A stretch of 64,000 bases of DNA from Rattus norvegicus (GCF_036323735.1 NC_086020.1:124549210-124613209), one strand, 5' to 3'; positions 47,146-58,671 are shown, counted from the stretch's first letter. Notes: a model not told the origin generated them from the letters alone. A program made the numbers and translations.

Positions 47146-50100
47146 TTTTTAATACGGTTATTTGTTTCCCTGCGGTCTAACTTCTTGAGTTCTTTGTATA
47201 TTTTGGATATAAGGCCTCTATCTGTTGTAGGATTGGTAAAGATCTTTTCCCACTCTGTTGGTTGCCGTTTTGTCCTAACCAGTGTCCTTTGCCTTACAGA
47301 AGCTTTGCTGTTTTATGAGATCCCGTTTGTCAATTCTTGATCTTAGAGCATAGGCCATTGGTGTTTGGTTCAGGAAATTTTCTCCAGTGCCCATGTGCTA
47401 GAGATGCTTCCCCACTTTTTCTTCTATTAGTTTGAGTGCATCTGGTTTGAGGTGGAGGTCCTTGATCCACTTGGACTTAAGCTTTGTACAGGGTGATAAG
47501 AATGGATCAATCTGCATTCTTCTACATGTTGAACCAGCACCATTTGCTCAAAATGCCATCTTTTTTTCCATTGGATGCTTTTGGCTCCTTTGTCAAAAAT
47601 AAAGTGACCATAGGTGTGTGGGTTCATTTATGGGTCTTCAATTCTACTCCACTTGTCTATCTGCCTGTCTCTGTACCAATACCATACAGTTTTTATTACT
47701 ATGGTTCTGTAAAACTGCTTGAGTTCAGGGATAGTGATTCCCCCAGAAGTCCTTTTATTGTTGAGGATAATATTAGCTATGCTGTGTTTTTTGTTATTCC
47801 AATGAATTTGCAAATTGTTGTGTTTAACTCTATAAAGAATTGTATTGGAATTTTGATGGGGATTGCATTGAATCTGTAGATCACTTTTGGTGAAATGGCC
47901 ATTTTTCCTATATTAATCCTGCTAATCTATGAGCATGGGAGATCTTTCCATCTTCTGAGATCTTCTTTAATTTCTTTCTTCAGAAGCTTGAAGCTCTTAT
48001 CATACAATTCTTTTGCTTGCTTGGTTATTGTCACACCGAGGTATTTAATATTATTTGGGACTATTATGAAGGGTGTCGTTTCCCTAATTTCTTTCTCAGT
48101 TTGTTTCTCTTTTGTGTAAAGGAAGGCTACTGATGCATTTGAGTTCATTTTATACCCAGCTACTTTGTGGAAGAAGTTTATCAGATTTAGTAGCTCTCTG
48201 GTGAAACTTTTGGGATCACTTAAATATACTATCATATCATCTGCAAATAGTGATATTTTGACTTCTTCCTTTCCAATCTGTATCCCTCTGATCTCCTTTT
48301 GTTGTCTGATTGCTCTGGCTAGGACTTTGAGAACTATATTGAATAAGTAGGTCAGAGTGGGCAGCCCTGTCTAGTCCCTGATTTTAGTGGAATTGCTTCA
48401 TGTTTCTCTCCATTTAGTTTAATGTTAGCTACTGGTTTGATGTGTATGGCTTTTACTATGTTTAGGTATGGGCCTTGAATTCCTGTTATTTCCAGGACTT
48501 TTATCATGAAGGGATGGTGAATTGTGTCAAATGCTTTCTCAGCATCTAATTAAATTATCATGTGCTTTTTATCTTTCACTTTGTTTACATAGTGGATTAT
48601 CTTGATGGTTTTCTGTATATTAAACTATCCCTGCATACCTGGAATAAAGCCTACTTGATCATGATGGATGATTGTTTTGATGTGTTCTTGGATTCAGTTT
48701 GCAAGAATTTTATTGAGTATTTTTGCATTGATATTCATAAAGGAAATTGGTCTGAAGTTCTATTTCTTTGTTGGGTCTTTGTGTGGTTTAGGTATAAGAA
48801 TAATTGTGGCTTCGTTGAAGGAATTCGGTAGTGCTCAGTCTGTTTCAATTTTGTGGAATAGTTTGGATAGTATTGCTATGAGGTCTTCTATGAAGGTCTG
48901 ATAGAATTCTGCACTGAACCCATCTGGACCTGGGCTCTTTTTGGTTGGGAGACTTAATGACTGCTTCTATTCATTAGGAGTTAAGGGGTTGTTTAAATGG
49001 TTTATTTATTCCTGATTTAACTTTGATACCTGGTATCTGTCTAGGAAATTGTCCATTTCCTCCAGATTTTCAAGTTTTGTTCAATATAGACTTTTGTAGT
49101 AGGATCTGATGGTTTTTTTTAAATTTCCTCTCATGCTGTTGTTATGTCTCCCTTTTTATTTCTGATTGTGTTAATTTGGACACACTCTCTGTGTTCTCTG
49201 GTTAGTCTGGCTAAGGGTTTATCTATCTTGTTGATTTTCTCAAAGAATCAGCTTTTGGTTCTGTTAATTCTTTGTATAGTCCTTTTTGTTTCTACTTGGT
49301 TAATTTCTGCTCTGAGTTTGATTATTTCCTGCCTTCTTTTCCTCCTGGGTGTATTTGGTTCTTTTTATTCTAGAACTTTTAGGTGTGCTGTCAAGCTGCT
49401 GATATATGCTCTCTCCTGTTTTTTTCTGAAGGCACTCAGAGCTATGAGTTTTCCTCTTGGCACAGCTTTCTTTGTGTCACATAAGTTTGGGTATGTTGTG
49501 CTTACATTTTCATTAAATTCTAAGAAGTCTTTAATTTCTTTCTTTATTTCTCCCTTGAGCAGGTTATCTTAAGTGGTGCATTGTTCAACTTCCATGTTTA
49601 TGTGGGCGTTCTTCACTTATTGTTATTGAAGACCAGCTTTAGCCCATGGTGTTCTGATAGGACGCATGGGATTATTTCTATCTTTCTGTATCTTTTGAGG
49701 CCTGTTTTGTGACTGATTATATGGTCAATTTTGGAGAAAGTACCATGAAGTGGTGAGAAGAAGGTATATCCTTTAGTTTTAGGATAGAATGTTTTATAAA
49801 TATCCGTTAAGTCCATTTGGTTCATGACTTCTCTTAGTCTGTCTATGTCTCTGTTTAATTTCTGTTTCCGTGATCTGTCCATTAATGAGAGTGGGGTGTT
49901 GAAATCTCCTATATTATATGAGGTACAATGTGTGCTTTGAGCTTTAGTAAGGTTTCTTTTACGTATGTAGGTGCCCTTGTATTTGGGGCATAGATATTTA
50001 GGACTGAGAGTTCATCTTGGTGGATTTTTCCTTTGATGAATATGAAGTGTCCTTCCTTATTTTTTTGATGACTTTTAGTTGAAAATTGGATTTATTTGAT

Positions 50101-52949
50101 ATTATAATGGCTACTCCAGCTTTTTAATACGGTTATTTGTTTCCCTGCGGTCTAACTTCTTGAGTTCTTTGTATATTTTGGATATAAGGCCTCTATCTGT
50201 TGTAGGATTGGTAAAGATCTTTTCCCACTCTGTTGGTTGCCGTTTTGTCCTAACCAGTGTCCTTTGCCTTACAGAAGCTTTGCTGTTTTATGAGATCCCG
50301 TTTGTCAATTCTTGATCTTAGAGCATAGGCCATTGGTGTTTGGTTCAGGAAATTTTCTCCAGTGCCCATGTGCTAGAGATGCTTCCCCACTTTTTCTTCT
50401 ATTAGTTTGAGTGCATCTGGTTTGAGGTGGAGGTCCTTGATCCACTTGGACTTAAGCTTTGTACAGGGTGATAAGAATGGATCAATCTGCATTCTTCTAC
50501 ATGTTGAACCAGCACCATTTGCTCAAAATGCCATCTTTTTTTCCATTGGATGCTTTTGGCTCCTTTGTCAAAAATAAAGTGACCATAGGTGTGTGGGTTC
50601 ATTTATGGGTCTTCAATTCTACTCCACTTGTCTATCTGCCTGTCTCTGTACCAATACCATACAGTTTTTATTACTATGGTTCTGTAAAACTGCTTGAGTT
50701 CAGGGATAGTGATTCCCCCAGAAGTCCTTTTATTGTTGAGGATAATATTAGCTATGCTGTGTTTTTTGTTATTCCAATGAATTTGCAAATTGTTGTGTTT
50801 AACTCTATAAAGAATTGTATTGGAATTTTGATGGGGATTGCATTGAATCTGTAGATCACTTTTGGTGAAATGGCCATTTTTCCTATATTAATCCTGCTAA
50901 TCTATGAGCATGGGAGATCTTTCCATCTTCTGAGATCTTCTTTAATTTCTTTCTTCAGAAGCTTGAAGCTCTTATCATACAATTCTTTTGCTTGCTTGGT
51001 TATTGTCACACCGAGGTATTTAATATTATTTGGGACTATTATGAAGGGTGTCGTTTCCCTAATTTCTTTCTCAGTTTGTTTCTCTTTTGTGTAAAGGAAG
51101 GCTACTGATGCATTTGAGTTCATTTTATACCCAGCTACTTTGTGGAAGAAGTTTATCAGATTTAGTAGCTCTCTGGTGAAACTTTTGGGATCACTTAAAT
51201 ATACTATCATATCATCTGCAAATAGTGATATTTTGACTTCTTCCTTTCCAATCTGTATCCCTCTGATCTCCTTTTGTTGTCTGATTGCTCTGGCTAGGAC
51301 TTTGAGAACTATATTGAATAAGTAGGTCAGAGTGGGCAGCCCTGTCTAGTCCCTGATTTTAGTGGAATTGCTTCATGTTTCTCTCCATTTAGTTTAATGT
51401 TAGCTACTGGTTTGATGTGTATGGCTTTTACTATGTTTAGGTATGGGCCTTGAATTCCTGTTATTTCCAGGACTTTTATCATGAAGGGATGGTGAATTGT
51501 GTCAAATGCTTTCTCAGCATCTAATTAAATTATCATGTGCTTTTTATCTTTCACTTTGTTTACATAGTGGATTATCTTGATGGTTTTCTGTATATTAAAC
51601 TATCTCTGCATACCTGGAATAAAGCCTACTTGATCATGATGGATGATTGTTTTGATGTGTTCTTGGATTCAGTTTGCAAGAATTTTATTGAGTATTTTTG
51701 CATTGATATTCATAAAGGAAATTGGTCTGAAGTTCTATTTCTTTGTTGGGTCTTTGTGTGGTTTAGGTATAAGAATAATTGTGGCTTCGTTGAAGGAATT
51801 CGGTAGTGCTCAGTCTGTTTCAATTTTGTGGAATAGTTTGGATAGTATTGCTATGAGGTCTTCTATGAAGGTCTGATAGAATTCTGCACTGAACCCATCT
51901 GGACCTGGGCTCTTTTTGGTTGGGAGACTTAATGACTGCTTCTATTCATTAGGAGTTAAGGGGTTGTTTAAATGGTTTATTTATTCCTGATTTAACTTTG
52001 ATACCTGGTATCTGTCTAGGAAATTGTCCATTTCCTCCAGATTTTCAAGTTTTGTTCAATATAGACTTTTGTAGTAGGATCTGATGGTTTTTTTTTTAAT
52101 TTCCTCTCATGCTGTTGTTATGTCTCCCTTTTTATTTCTGATTGTGTTAATTTGGACACACTCTCTGTGTTCTCTGGTTAGTCTGGCTAAGGGTTTATCT
52201 ATCTTGTTGATTTTCTCAAAGAATCAGCTTTTGGTTCTGTTAATTCTTTGTATAGTCCTTTTTGTTTCTACTTGGTTAATTTCTGGTCTGAGTTTGATTA
52301 TTTCCTGCCTTCTTTTCCTCCTGGGTGTATTTGGTTCTTTTCATTCTAGAACTTTTAGGTGTGCTGTCAAGCTGCTTATATATGCTCTCTCCTGTTTTTT
52401 TCTGAAGGCACTCAGAGCTATGAGTTTTCCTCTTGGCACAGCTTTCTTTGTGTCACATAAGTTTGGGTATGTTGTGCTTACATTTTCATTAAATTCTAAG
52501 AAGTCTTTAATTTCTTTCTTTATTTCTTCCTTGAGCAGGTTATCTTAAGTGGTGCATTGTTCAACTTCCATGTTTATGTGGGCGTTCTTCACTTATTGTT
52601 ATTGAAGACCAGCTTTAGCCCATGGTGTTCTGATAGGACGCATGGGATTATTTCTATCTTTCTGTATCTTTTGAGGCCTGTTTTGTGACTGATTATATGG
52701 TCAATTTTGGAGAAAGTACCATGAAGTGGTGAGAAGAAGGTATATCCTTTAGTTTTAGGATAGAATGTTTTATAAATATCTGTTAAGTCCATTTGGTTCA
52801 TGACTTCTCTTAGTCTGTCTATGTCTCTGTTTAATTTCTGTTTCCGTGATCTGTCCATTAATGAGAGTGGGGTGTTGAAATCTCCTATATTATATGAGGT
52901 ACAATGTGTGCTTTGAGCTTTAGTAAGGTTTCTTTTACGTATGTAGGTG
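46997..52949. repeat. Direct tandem duplication, period about 2,975 bp
   Basis: 46,997-49,971 recurs as 49,972-52,949 in the same orientation. The L1-A/L1-P junction 'ctccagctttttaatacgg' appears at both 47,140 and 50,115. By eye I count about seven substitutions and a small T-run change in roughly 3 kb (about 0.25 percent), most of them in 49,110-49,815 against 52,085-52,790. The 150 bp left of the second junction match L1-A rather than L1-P, which identifies the exchange as L1-A by L1-P. Confidence 0.93.
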
Positions 52950-53040
52950 TCCTTGTATTTGGAGCACAGATATTTAGGATTGAGAGTTCATCTTGGTGGA
53001 TTTTTCCATGATGAATATGAAGTGTCCTTCCTTAACTTTT
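47151..53040 (-). pseudogene. L1-P ORF2 remnants (duplicated)
   Basis: Antisense ORF2 from just upstream of the A-tract to the endonuclease N-terminus, present in two copies by tandem duplication. Recognisable sense landmarks are the MNPHTYGHFIFDKGAKSIQWKK segment (47,427-47,627 and 50,402-50,602) and the endonuclease segment MDRSRKQKLNRDIDRLREVM (49,613-49,882 and 52,589-52,858). Frames are broken every 200-300 bp. A TCA-to-TAA change in the RT segment (complement TTA at 48,550-48,552 and 51,525-51,527) is also found in L1-C. The codon after FNIVL is AAA here, unlike L1-A and L1-C. Confidence 0.88.
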
Positions 53041-53465
53041 TTGATGACTTTTGGTTGAAAATCAATCTCTTGTATTCTTTTGGTGATGCTTGTATATATA
53101 GCTCCTTGTCTCTTCCTTTGCTTTTCCATATCCAGGTTTGTCTCCCTTTGTGCTTTCTTTATTGTTTCTATTTTCATTTTCATTTCCTTTACCTGTTTGA
53201 TTGTATTTTATTATAATTCTTTCAGGGATTTTGTATTTCCTCTCTAAGGGCTTCTACTTGTTTAATTGTTGTTTTTCCTGTATTTCTCTAAGGGAGTTCT
53301 TTATGTCTTTTGTAACATTCTCCATCATCATGATCAAATGTGATTTAAAATCTAGATCTTGCTTTTCTGGTGTGTTTGCATATTCATTGTTTGCTTTGGT
53401 GGGAGAATTGGGCTGCGATGATGCCATGTAGTCTTGGTTTCTGTTGCTTGGCACACTTGCCTCTT
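53041..53465 (-). pseudogene. L1-P ORF1 N-terminal remnant fused to ORF2
   Basis: Two minus-strand frames (53,254-53,454 and 52,974-53,183) correspond to the ORF1 N-terminus, with PSNRNQDYMASSQPNSPTKA and the coiled-coil segment ending TKRIQEI. The start codon is ATA instead of ATG and there is a frame break in the coiled coil. At about 53,060 the ORF1 text passes directly into ORF2 endonuclease code (FQPKVIKK), skipping the RNA-recognition domain, the C-terminal domain, the inter-ORF spacer and the ORF2 start. The intact spacing in L1-C shows that about 1 kb is missing. No canonical GT-AG boundary is visible at the join. Confidence 0.8.
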
Positions 53466-54030
53466 GCTATCAGGTTGTCTCTGGTGTTACCTTGTTCTGC
53501 TATTTCTGACAGTGGCTTGACCATCTTATAGGCCTGTGTGTCAGGAGTGCTGTAGACCTGTTTTCCTGTTTTCTTTCAGCCAGTTATGGGAACACAGTGT
53601 TCTGCTTACAGGCGTGTAGTCATTCCTGTCCACTGGCTTTCAACTGTTCCTGTGGGCTTGTGTCCTGAGTCCACCAGGCAAGTCGCTTGGAGTAGAAAAG
53701 TTGGTCTTACCTCTGGTCTAGGGCCTAAAGTCGCTCCTCGGGCCTGTGTTTCAGCTCTCTGTGAGAGCCACATCCAGAAGGGCCTGTCCTTTCTTCTCCA
53801 GGGTCCCTGTGCACAGGGGACCCAGATGGTGCTAGGCATTTTCCTCTAGAATCAGAAATGTGGACAGAGAGTAGTCTCCTATGGTTTCCCAGGCGTGTCT
53901 GCCCCTCTGAAGGTCTAGCTCTCCCCACCACGGGATTTGGGTGCAGGGAGCTGTTTGACCAGGTCCCTTCAGATCCGTGTGCACTCTGACCTGCAGGGCT
54001 CTTGCATCTTGAGTGCCCCTATCTTGTGTC
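53466..54030 (-). promoter_or_regulatory. L1-P 5'UTR (internal Pol II promoter region)
   Basis: This GC-richer block matches the 5'UTR of L1-C in inverted orientation: the 'acctctggtctaggg' splice-donor-like region and 'aagttggtcttacc' at 53,699-53,712, the CAGCCAGTTATGGG block at 53,577, and 'cagtggcttgaccatc' near 53,512. L1 5'UTRs hold the internal promoter. The outer boundary near 54,030 is set by the drop to AT-rich DNA. No target duplication was found. The sequence is diverged and probably silent. Confidence 0.75.
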
Positions 54031-54744
54031 AACTGTTTTCAATTATGATATACATTCCTTTTTAGAAGATTACAAAGCACCTCTTTCAGAAACTGCCCCA
54101 CAGATGCTTTATATTTATATTTTCTTCAAATACAATATTTCATTGATTCTTAATTAAATGTTTATAAGACTCATATTCAAGTTAACTGGAACTTATATGT
54201 TTTACTTGAATTATGAGAGTAGTCAGTGAACTATGGAACAATGTAAAAAGAACAAATTATTTCAAAATTTTTTCTACTATAGCACATGTTCTGCACAAAG
54301 TGTTATTAGCCTTTTGTCATTAGTGAGCTCAACCACTGAAACCCATTAGCATTGTTAGCATTACACAAAACATGTAGTAATTAGTTTAATCTCCTCTTTA
54401 AAATATTATTTTTTATACATTGTTTTGTCCAATTAAACAATGCACTTTCTAGAAACTTTAACATCTTGAGGACTGGTGGGAGTGCTACAGATCCTTCTAA
54501 TGAAACGTTTTAGAATTAGAGGCTTGTGCTGTGTTCTAAGTATTCTATCTTGACAATTTCAGAGAATTAGAACCAAAAAATAGAAACGAATAATGAACGC
54601 AGCAATGAGAGTCTGTGGTGAGCACTGCGAAGATATTGGTCTCTCAAATGAACTTCACTTGTGCTGTCTACTTTCCTAAGATTGAAGCTCATGGGCTAGG
54701 AAAGGAACCATTTCATTAACACTGCCATGATGTTTTTATAGAGT
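54031..54744. other. Unassigned AT-rich noncoding DNA
   Basis: No gene or repeat hallmark is recognised between L1-P and the next L1 end. Confidence 0.5.
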
Positions 54745-56060
54745 TTATTTTCTTTCTTTTTTTCCTGTTAATTTATTTACTTGCTTTACATCCTGATCTT
54801 ACTCTCCTCCATCCTCTCCTCCCAGCCCCACCCTTACAAATCCCTCTTCTGCTATACCCTTCCCCTATCCTCAGGGAAGGAAAAGACTCCTTTTGTTTCT
54901 ACTACCACCATACCTCGGAACATCTAGTTAAAGAAGGACTAAGTGCATCCTCACCCACTGAGGCCCAACCAGTCAGTCTAGCCAGCAGAAGATGATCCAA
55001 TGGCAGGCAACAGAGTCAGAGATAGCCCCTGCCACAATTGTTAGGAGACCAATCTGCACATCTACTACAAATGTGTATAGGGCTTATGTCTAGCCCCTAC
55101 ATACTCTTTAGTTGGTGGTTCAGTTTTTATAGCACCCATGGGCCCAGGTTAATTAACTCTGTACATCTTTTTGTGGTGTCCTTAATCCCTCTGCCTCACT
55201 CAATCCTCGCCCCAACTCTTCCACAAGACTCTCAAGCTCTGCCTGACGTCTTACTGTGGATCTCCAAATCTGTTTCAGATGCTGGATGAAATCTCTCAGG
55301 AGACAATTATTCTAGGATCCAGTCTACATGCATATCAGAGTATCATTAATAGTGTCAAGGATTGCCTTTCTTCTGTGATATGGGTTTCAAGTTGGAGCAG
55401 TCATTGGCTGCCCATTCCCTAAGTCTTTGCTCCATTTTTATGCCTTGGCATCTTATAGGCAGACTTTGGGTTATAGGCTTTGGGAATAAGTTGATGTCCC
55501 CCTCTCTCCACTGGGAGGCCCACCTGGCTACAGAAATGACCACTTCTCTTTAGTCTCCATATCCCCAGCTTATAGGAATCACATCTAGGATCACCCCCAA
55601 GGGCTCCTGGGAGATTCCCCAGTCCCAGGTCTCCATCTAAATCCAGAGATGACCCTCAAGGATTTTCATTCTCACTATAGCCCTATCCAGCCCTCCCTTC
55701 CCCATACCTGATCCACATCCCGGTTCCTATCCTCACCCCTTCTCCTACCTAGTACCCACTCAAGATCACCTCTGATGACTATTTTATTTACTCTTTTCAG
55801 TGTGCTTCACACATCCTCCTTTGTATTTTCCTTAATATTTAATTTCTTTGGGTCTACAAATTGTAGTGTTGTTTTATTGTACTTAATGGCTAATGTCCAT
55901 TTATAAGTGAATACATACCATAGGTGTGTTTCTGTATTTATGTTACCTCACTCAGGATGGTATTTTCAAGTTCTATCCCTTTTCCTATATATTTCATGAT
56001 TTCCTTGTGTTTAATAGCTGAGTATTATTCTATTGAATAGATATACCATGACCACCCTGA
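54745..56060 (-). mobile_element. Old L1 (Lx-like) 3' end
   Basis: Antisense order: 'ttaatttatttacttgctttacatcctgatc', a C-rich tract, 'cacccactgaggcccaacc', 'gaccaatctgcacatctac', 'cccaggttaattaactctg', 'atatgggtttcaa', and ORF2 C-terminal code from about 55,890 ('aatgtccatttataagtga', 'ctcactcaggatgg'). Truncated near 56,060. The layout matches the copy at 3.0-4.6 kb and differs from the younger L1-A type. Confidence 0.8.
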
Positions 56061-56117
56061 ATGTGCTCAATCTAGTCTGATCTTTTTGTTCTTTAATTTT
56101 TTAAACTTGTTCTATTT

Positions 56118-56305
56118 GTTTGGAGAGACATGTAATTAAGGATGGCCCCAATCTCCTTGTATAGCACAGGATGACCTTGAACTTTGAATCCTTCCATCTT
56201 TCTTCTATAGTGTTGAACTATAGGTGTTCACTGCCTGTAGTTATGGGCATCTAACCTATGCCTTCATGCAGGCTAGACAAGCAATAGCTCCATCAAATGA
56301 GATAA
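56118..56305 (-). mobile_element. B4-type SINE
   Basis: The plus strand has 'ttggagagacatgtaat', 'gatgaccttgaactttgaatcc' and 'tgttgaactataggtg', a decayed antisense B1 half, followed by 'ttatgggcatctaacctatgcc' and 'tgcaggctagacaagcaatagctcc', an antisense ID-like half. Order and length (about 188 bp) fit B4. Confidence 0.62.
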
Positions 56306-56308
56306 CTT

Positions 56309-56420
56309 TCTAACTTTTTTTTTCTTTTTCTTCCGGAGCTGGGGACCGAACCCAGGGCCTTGCGCTTGCTAGGCAAGCGCTCTACCGCTGAGCTAAATCC
56401 CCAACCCCTCTAACTTTTTT
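56309..56420 (-). mobile_element. ID: Young rat ID SINE (BC1-derived) with TSD
   Basis: The complement of 56,334-56,408 reads as a rat ID core: it starts GGGGTTGGGGATTTAGCTCA, keeps the tRNA-Ala-like A box and the B box GGTTCGGTCCC, and ends CCAGCTCCGGAAGAA with an A-rich tail. I see no obvious departure from the young ID consensus. The 12-bp sequence tctaactttttt flanks it on both sides (56,309-56,320 and 56,409-56,420). ID elements are mobilised in trans by L1, and this copy could still be transcribed by Pol III. It is the best species marker in the window. Confidence 0.95.
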
Positions 56421-56427
56421 ATAACAC

Positions 56428-56442
56428 CTCTCTCTCTCTCTA

Positions 56443-56524
<82 letters not shown>
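56428..56524. repeat. (CT)n / (TG)n compound microsatellite
   Basis: About 68 bp of CT followed by about 29 bp of TG, starting seven bases past the ID target duplication. Confidence 0.96.
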
Positions 56525-56525
<1 letters not shown>

Positions 56526-56697
56526 ATTTATATATGTGAGACTCTGTCATTTTGACATTTGTTTCAGAAAGAACTTTATGGTAATTATCAGAAACAAATA
56601 ATATCATTGAAGAATATATACTACAATCCTGTCAGAGAAATGGAAGGAACATCTACAATTAGTTTGATTCAGAAAATATCACCTCTACTTATTACTA

Positions 56698-56916
56698 ACC
56701 AATGGTTCTGAACCTTCCTAATGCTGAGATCCTTTTAGTTCCTCATGTTGTGATAACCCCAATCATAAAATTATTCTTATTGCTGCTTCACAACTGTAAT
56801 TGCTATTGTTAAAAATCATAATGTAAATATGAGTCCTCTCAAATTGTCTTGTGTGACACATGACAGATTGCTCCAAGGAATTACAACCTACGTGTTGAGA
56901 ACTACTCCTCTAGATC
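56698..56916 (+). mobile_element. URR1-type hAT DNA transposon
   Basis: The left end 'caatggttctgaaccttcct' and right end 'cgtgttgagaactactcc' form the URR1 inverted termini. 'cctcatgttgtgataacccc', 'aaaattattcttattgctgcttcac' and 'aatgtaaatatgag' follow the consensus order seen in the copy at 1.0 kb. Length about 218 bp is near complete. Confidence 0.8.
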
Positions 56917-58671
56917 ATGTTCTTAATAGTCTTTCCACCACTACAGTTAAAGACTCATTAACTAAAAATAAAGTATGTTTCATTTAGCTCATAATTTTGT
57001 AGGTTCTGGGCCAGAAAAGACAGGAATATTCCTTTGAGCCCGAGGTGGGTTTTTAAAATGATAAACCTGAGGGTGCCAAACAGAACATGCTGCTTCAATC
57101 ACCTCCAAGCTAAGGAGCTAGGGACAAAGAGGTTTTCTATGAATGATCATCAATTTGAGACATTTACAACTTTAAACTGGCCCACACACTCACAAACACC
57201 ATACCTATCAAAGGGTTCCCTTCCTTAGGGACCTGATATCTGGAATTTGGAAAATGAGGCAACCACCGATATATTGAAAAAGTTGGTAATGGATTTTGGT
57301 GACTAAATGTGCTCTTGGGTTTTCCATTCCTACCTTACCTCAATAATGGTAAGAAAAGCAGGTGAGAAAACTATGATTTAAACTCATATTAATGTAGCAA
57401 AATTATTTTTAGAATAATTTGGATAATTGTAAATAACACTGCTAGTCAATTTAATGTGTGACCTAATCAGACTCCGTCTCTGTCATTCCCATGGGAGAAT
57501 ATATATGTGATAATTGCACATGAGTCTACAAGGCAGTGTGCTTATGAATCAATTGCAAACACTTTCCTGAGTACAGCCCAGGGCATTTTCAGGTTAGTCT
57601 GGTCATGCAGTCTTTAATACATAGAACTAGGTGGCCAATAAATTATCTATGAGTGACATTAAAATATCCACCGCGGAAGAACAGATGGCTCAGCACATTG
57701 ACGATTCATTAGCTAGTTTTCATTTTTCACTGTATGGAATGACTAAGTTCAGTGTCATGTACCATCTGCCAGAGGATAAGGGACGGGGATTAGTGGGCTT
57801 AGTCTTGTCCACCTAGACAGATGCCTATATAGTAGGATGAGCCTCATTCTACCTACAAATGATTTATTTATATCTCTTTTAATAAAACCTTCTCTTAATT
57901 TTATCTCTGAACACTGAGATTAAAAAGCCTGACAAAAGCATGTTAGAAAGAAAACTAGTTACAGACAAGACAGTAGGTTTTTGAAGCAGCTAGTCTCATC
58001 CACAGTTGGAAGCAGAGAGAATGGATGCATCCCATGTCCGTACACAGCACATGCTTGTCATTCTTACACACGTCAGAATCCCTGCCTAGGAAATGATAAA
58101 CACAGCACATGGGGTTTTGCACTCTAAAATAACCAGGAAAATCTCCCGTAGTCATACCTAAAGGGCAGACTGATCTAGACAGTTTCTCACAGACTGTTTC
58201 CCACGTGATTTCAAATTGTGTCAAGTTACCAATCAACATGAGCCAGCACAGACATAAAGTGGAAAATTTAATGGTGACTGAAGAATTTTGCAGGGTACAG
58301 TCAATAGAGTATGAGGAATGAGTCAAATGACTTAACAGATTTCCATTTCAAAAGAACTCACATAGTTTGCAGCACAACCCCTAGGGACAAGGAGTGACTC
58401 TGTTCTAAGAATAAGGTATACATATTTGCCTTTCAAGCATCTTAATAAAGGAAATTCAACAAAAATAGTTACACATCATTGCTCCATTTATATTCAGAAA
58501 ACAAAATATCTTAAGGCTATCTATTGAAAGGCTAATTTAGATTTTTAAAGGTGTGATTAATAAGAGGAAAAGAATAAGAGAACTGAAAAACTTTATGACT
58601 TTCTCCCATCCCTCCCATGTCCTCTTCTAACACTTCCCATGGCCCTTACTCCAAACTCCTCCTCAAATTCA
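56917..58671. other. Unassigned noncoding DNA
   Basis: No repeat or exon is recognised. A minus-strand frame of 123 codons at 57,955-58,326 is cysteine-containing but without a known domain, and no promoter or splice context supports it. Confidence 0.42.

Larger units (their letters stand above)
40801..54030 (-). mobile_element. L1-P: older long L1 split by nested insertions
   Basis: The 3' tail complement (T10, 40,801-40,810) and 3'UTR are followed by ORF2 C-terminal code (42,311-42,797). ORF2 stops at 'ccccattttt' and resumes, with no base missing, at 'tttttaatacggttatttg' (47,146) after the L1-A insertion. ORF2 then runs in two near-identical copies up to 52,949 because of a tandem duplication. 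It ends in an ORF1 remnant and a 5'UTR near 54,030. All ORFs carry many stops. L1-P therefore predates the LTR, L1-A and the duplication, all of which lie inside it. Confidence 0.85.

Noticed and set aside
46997..52949. A satellite or CRISPR-like array reading of the repeated block
   Set aside because: There are only two long copies, both made of L1 ORF2 sequence, with no short repeat-spacer structure. Unequal crossover explains it.
40801..54030. Target-site duplication for L1-P
   Set aside because: I compared the bases left of 40,801 with those right of about 54,030 and found no convincing match. The outer boundary is uncertain.
53606..54032. Overlapping proline- and glycine-rich frames that could suggest a gene in a GC-rich patch
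   Set aside because: The block matches the L1 5'UTR of the copy at 58.9-59.9 kb in inverted orientation.
57955..58326. Minus-strand 123-codon cysteine-containing frame
   Set aside because: The cysteine spacing fits no zinc finger or secreted-peptide pattern, and there is no signal peptide at the start.
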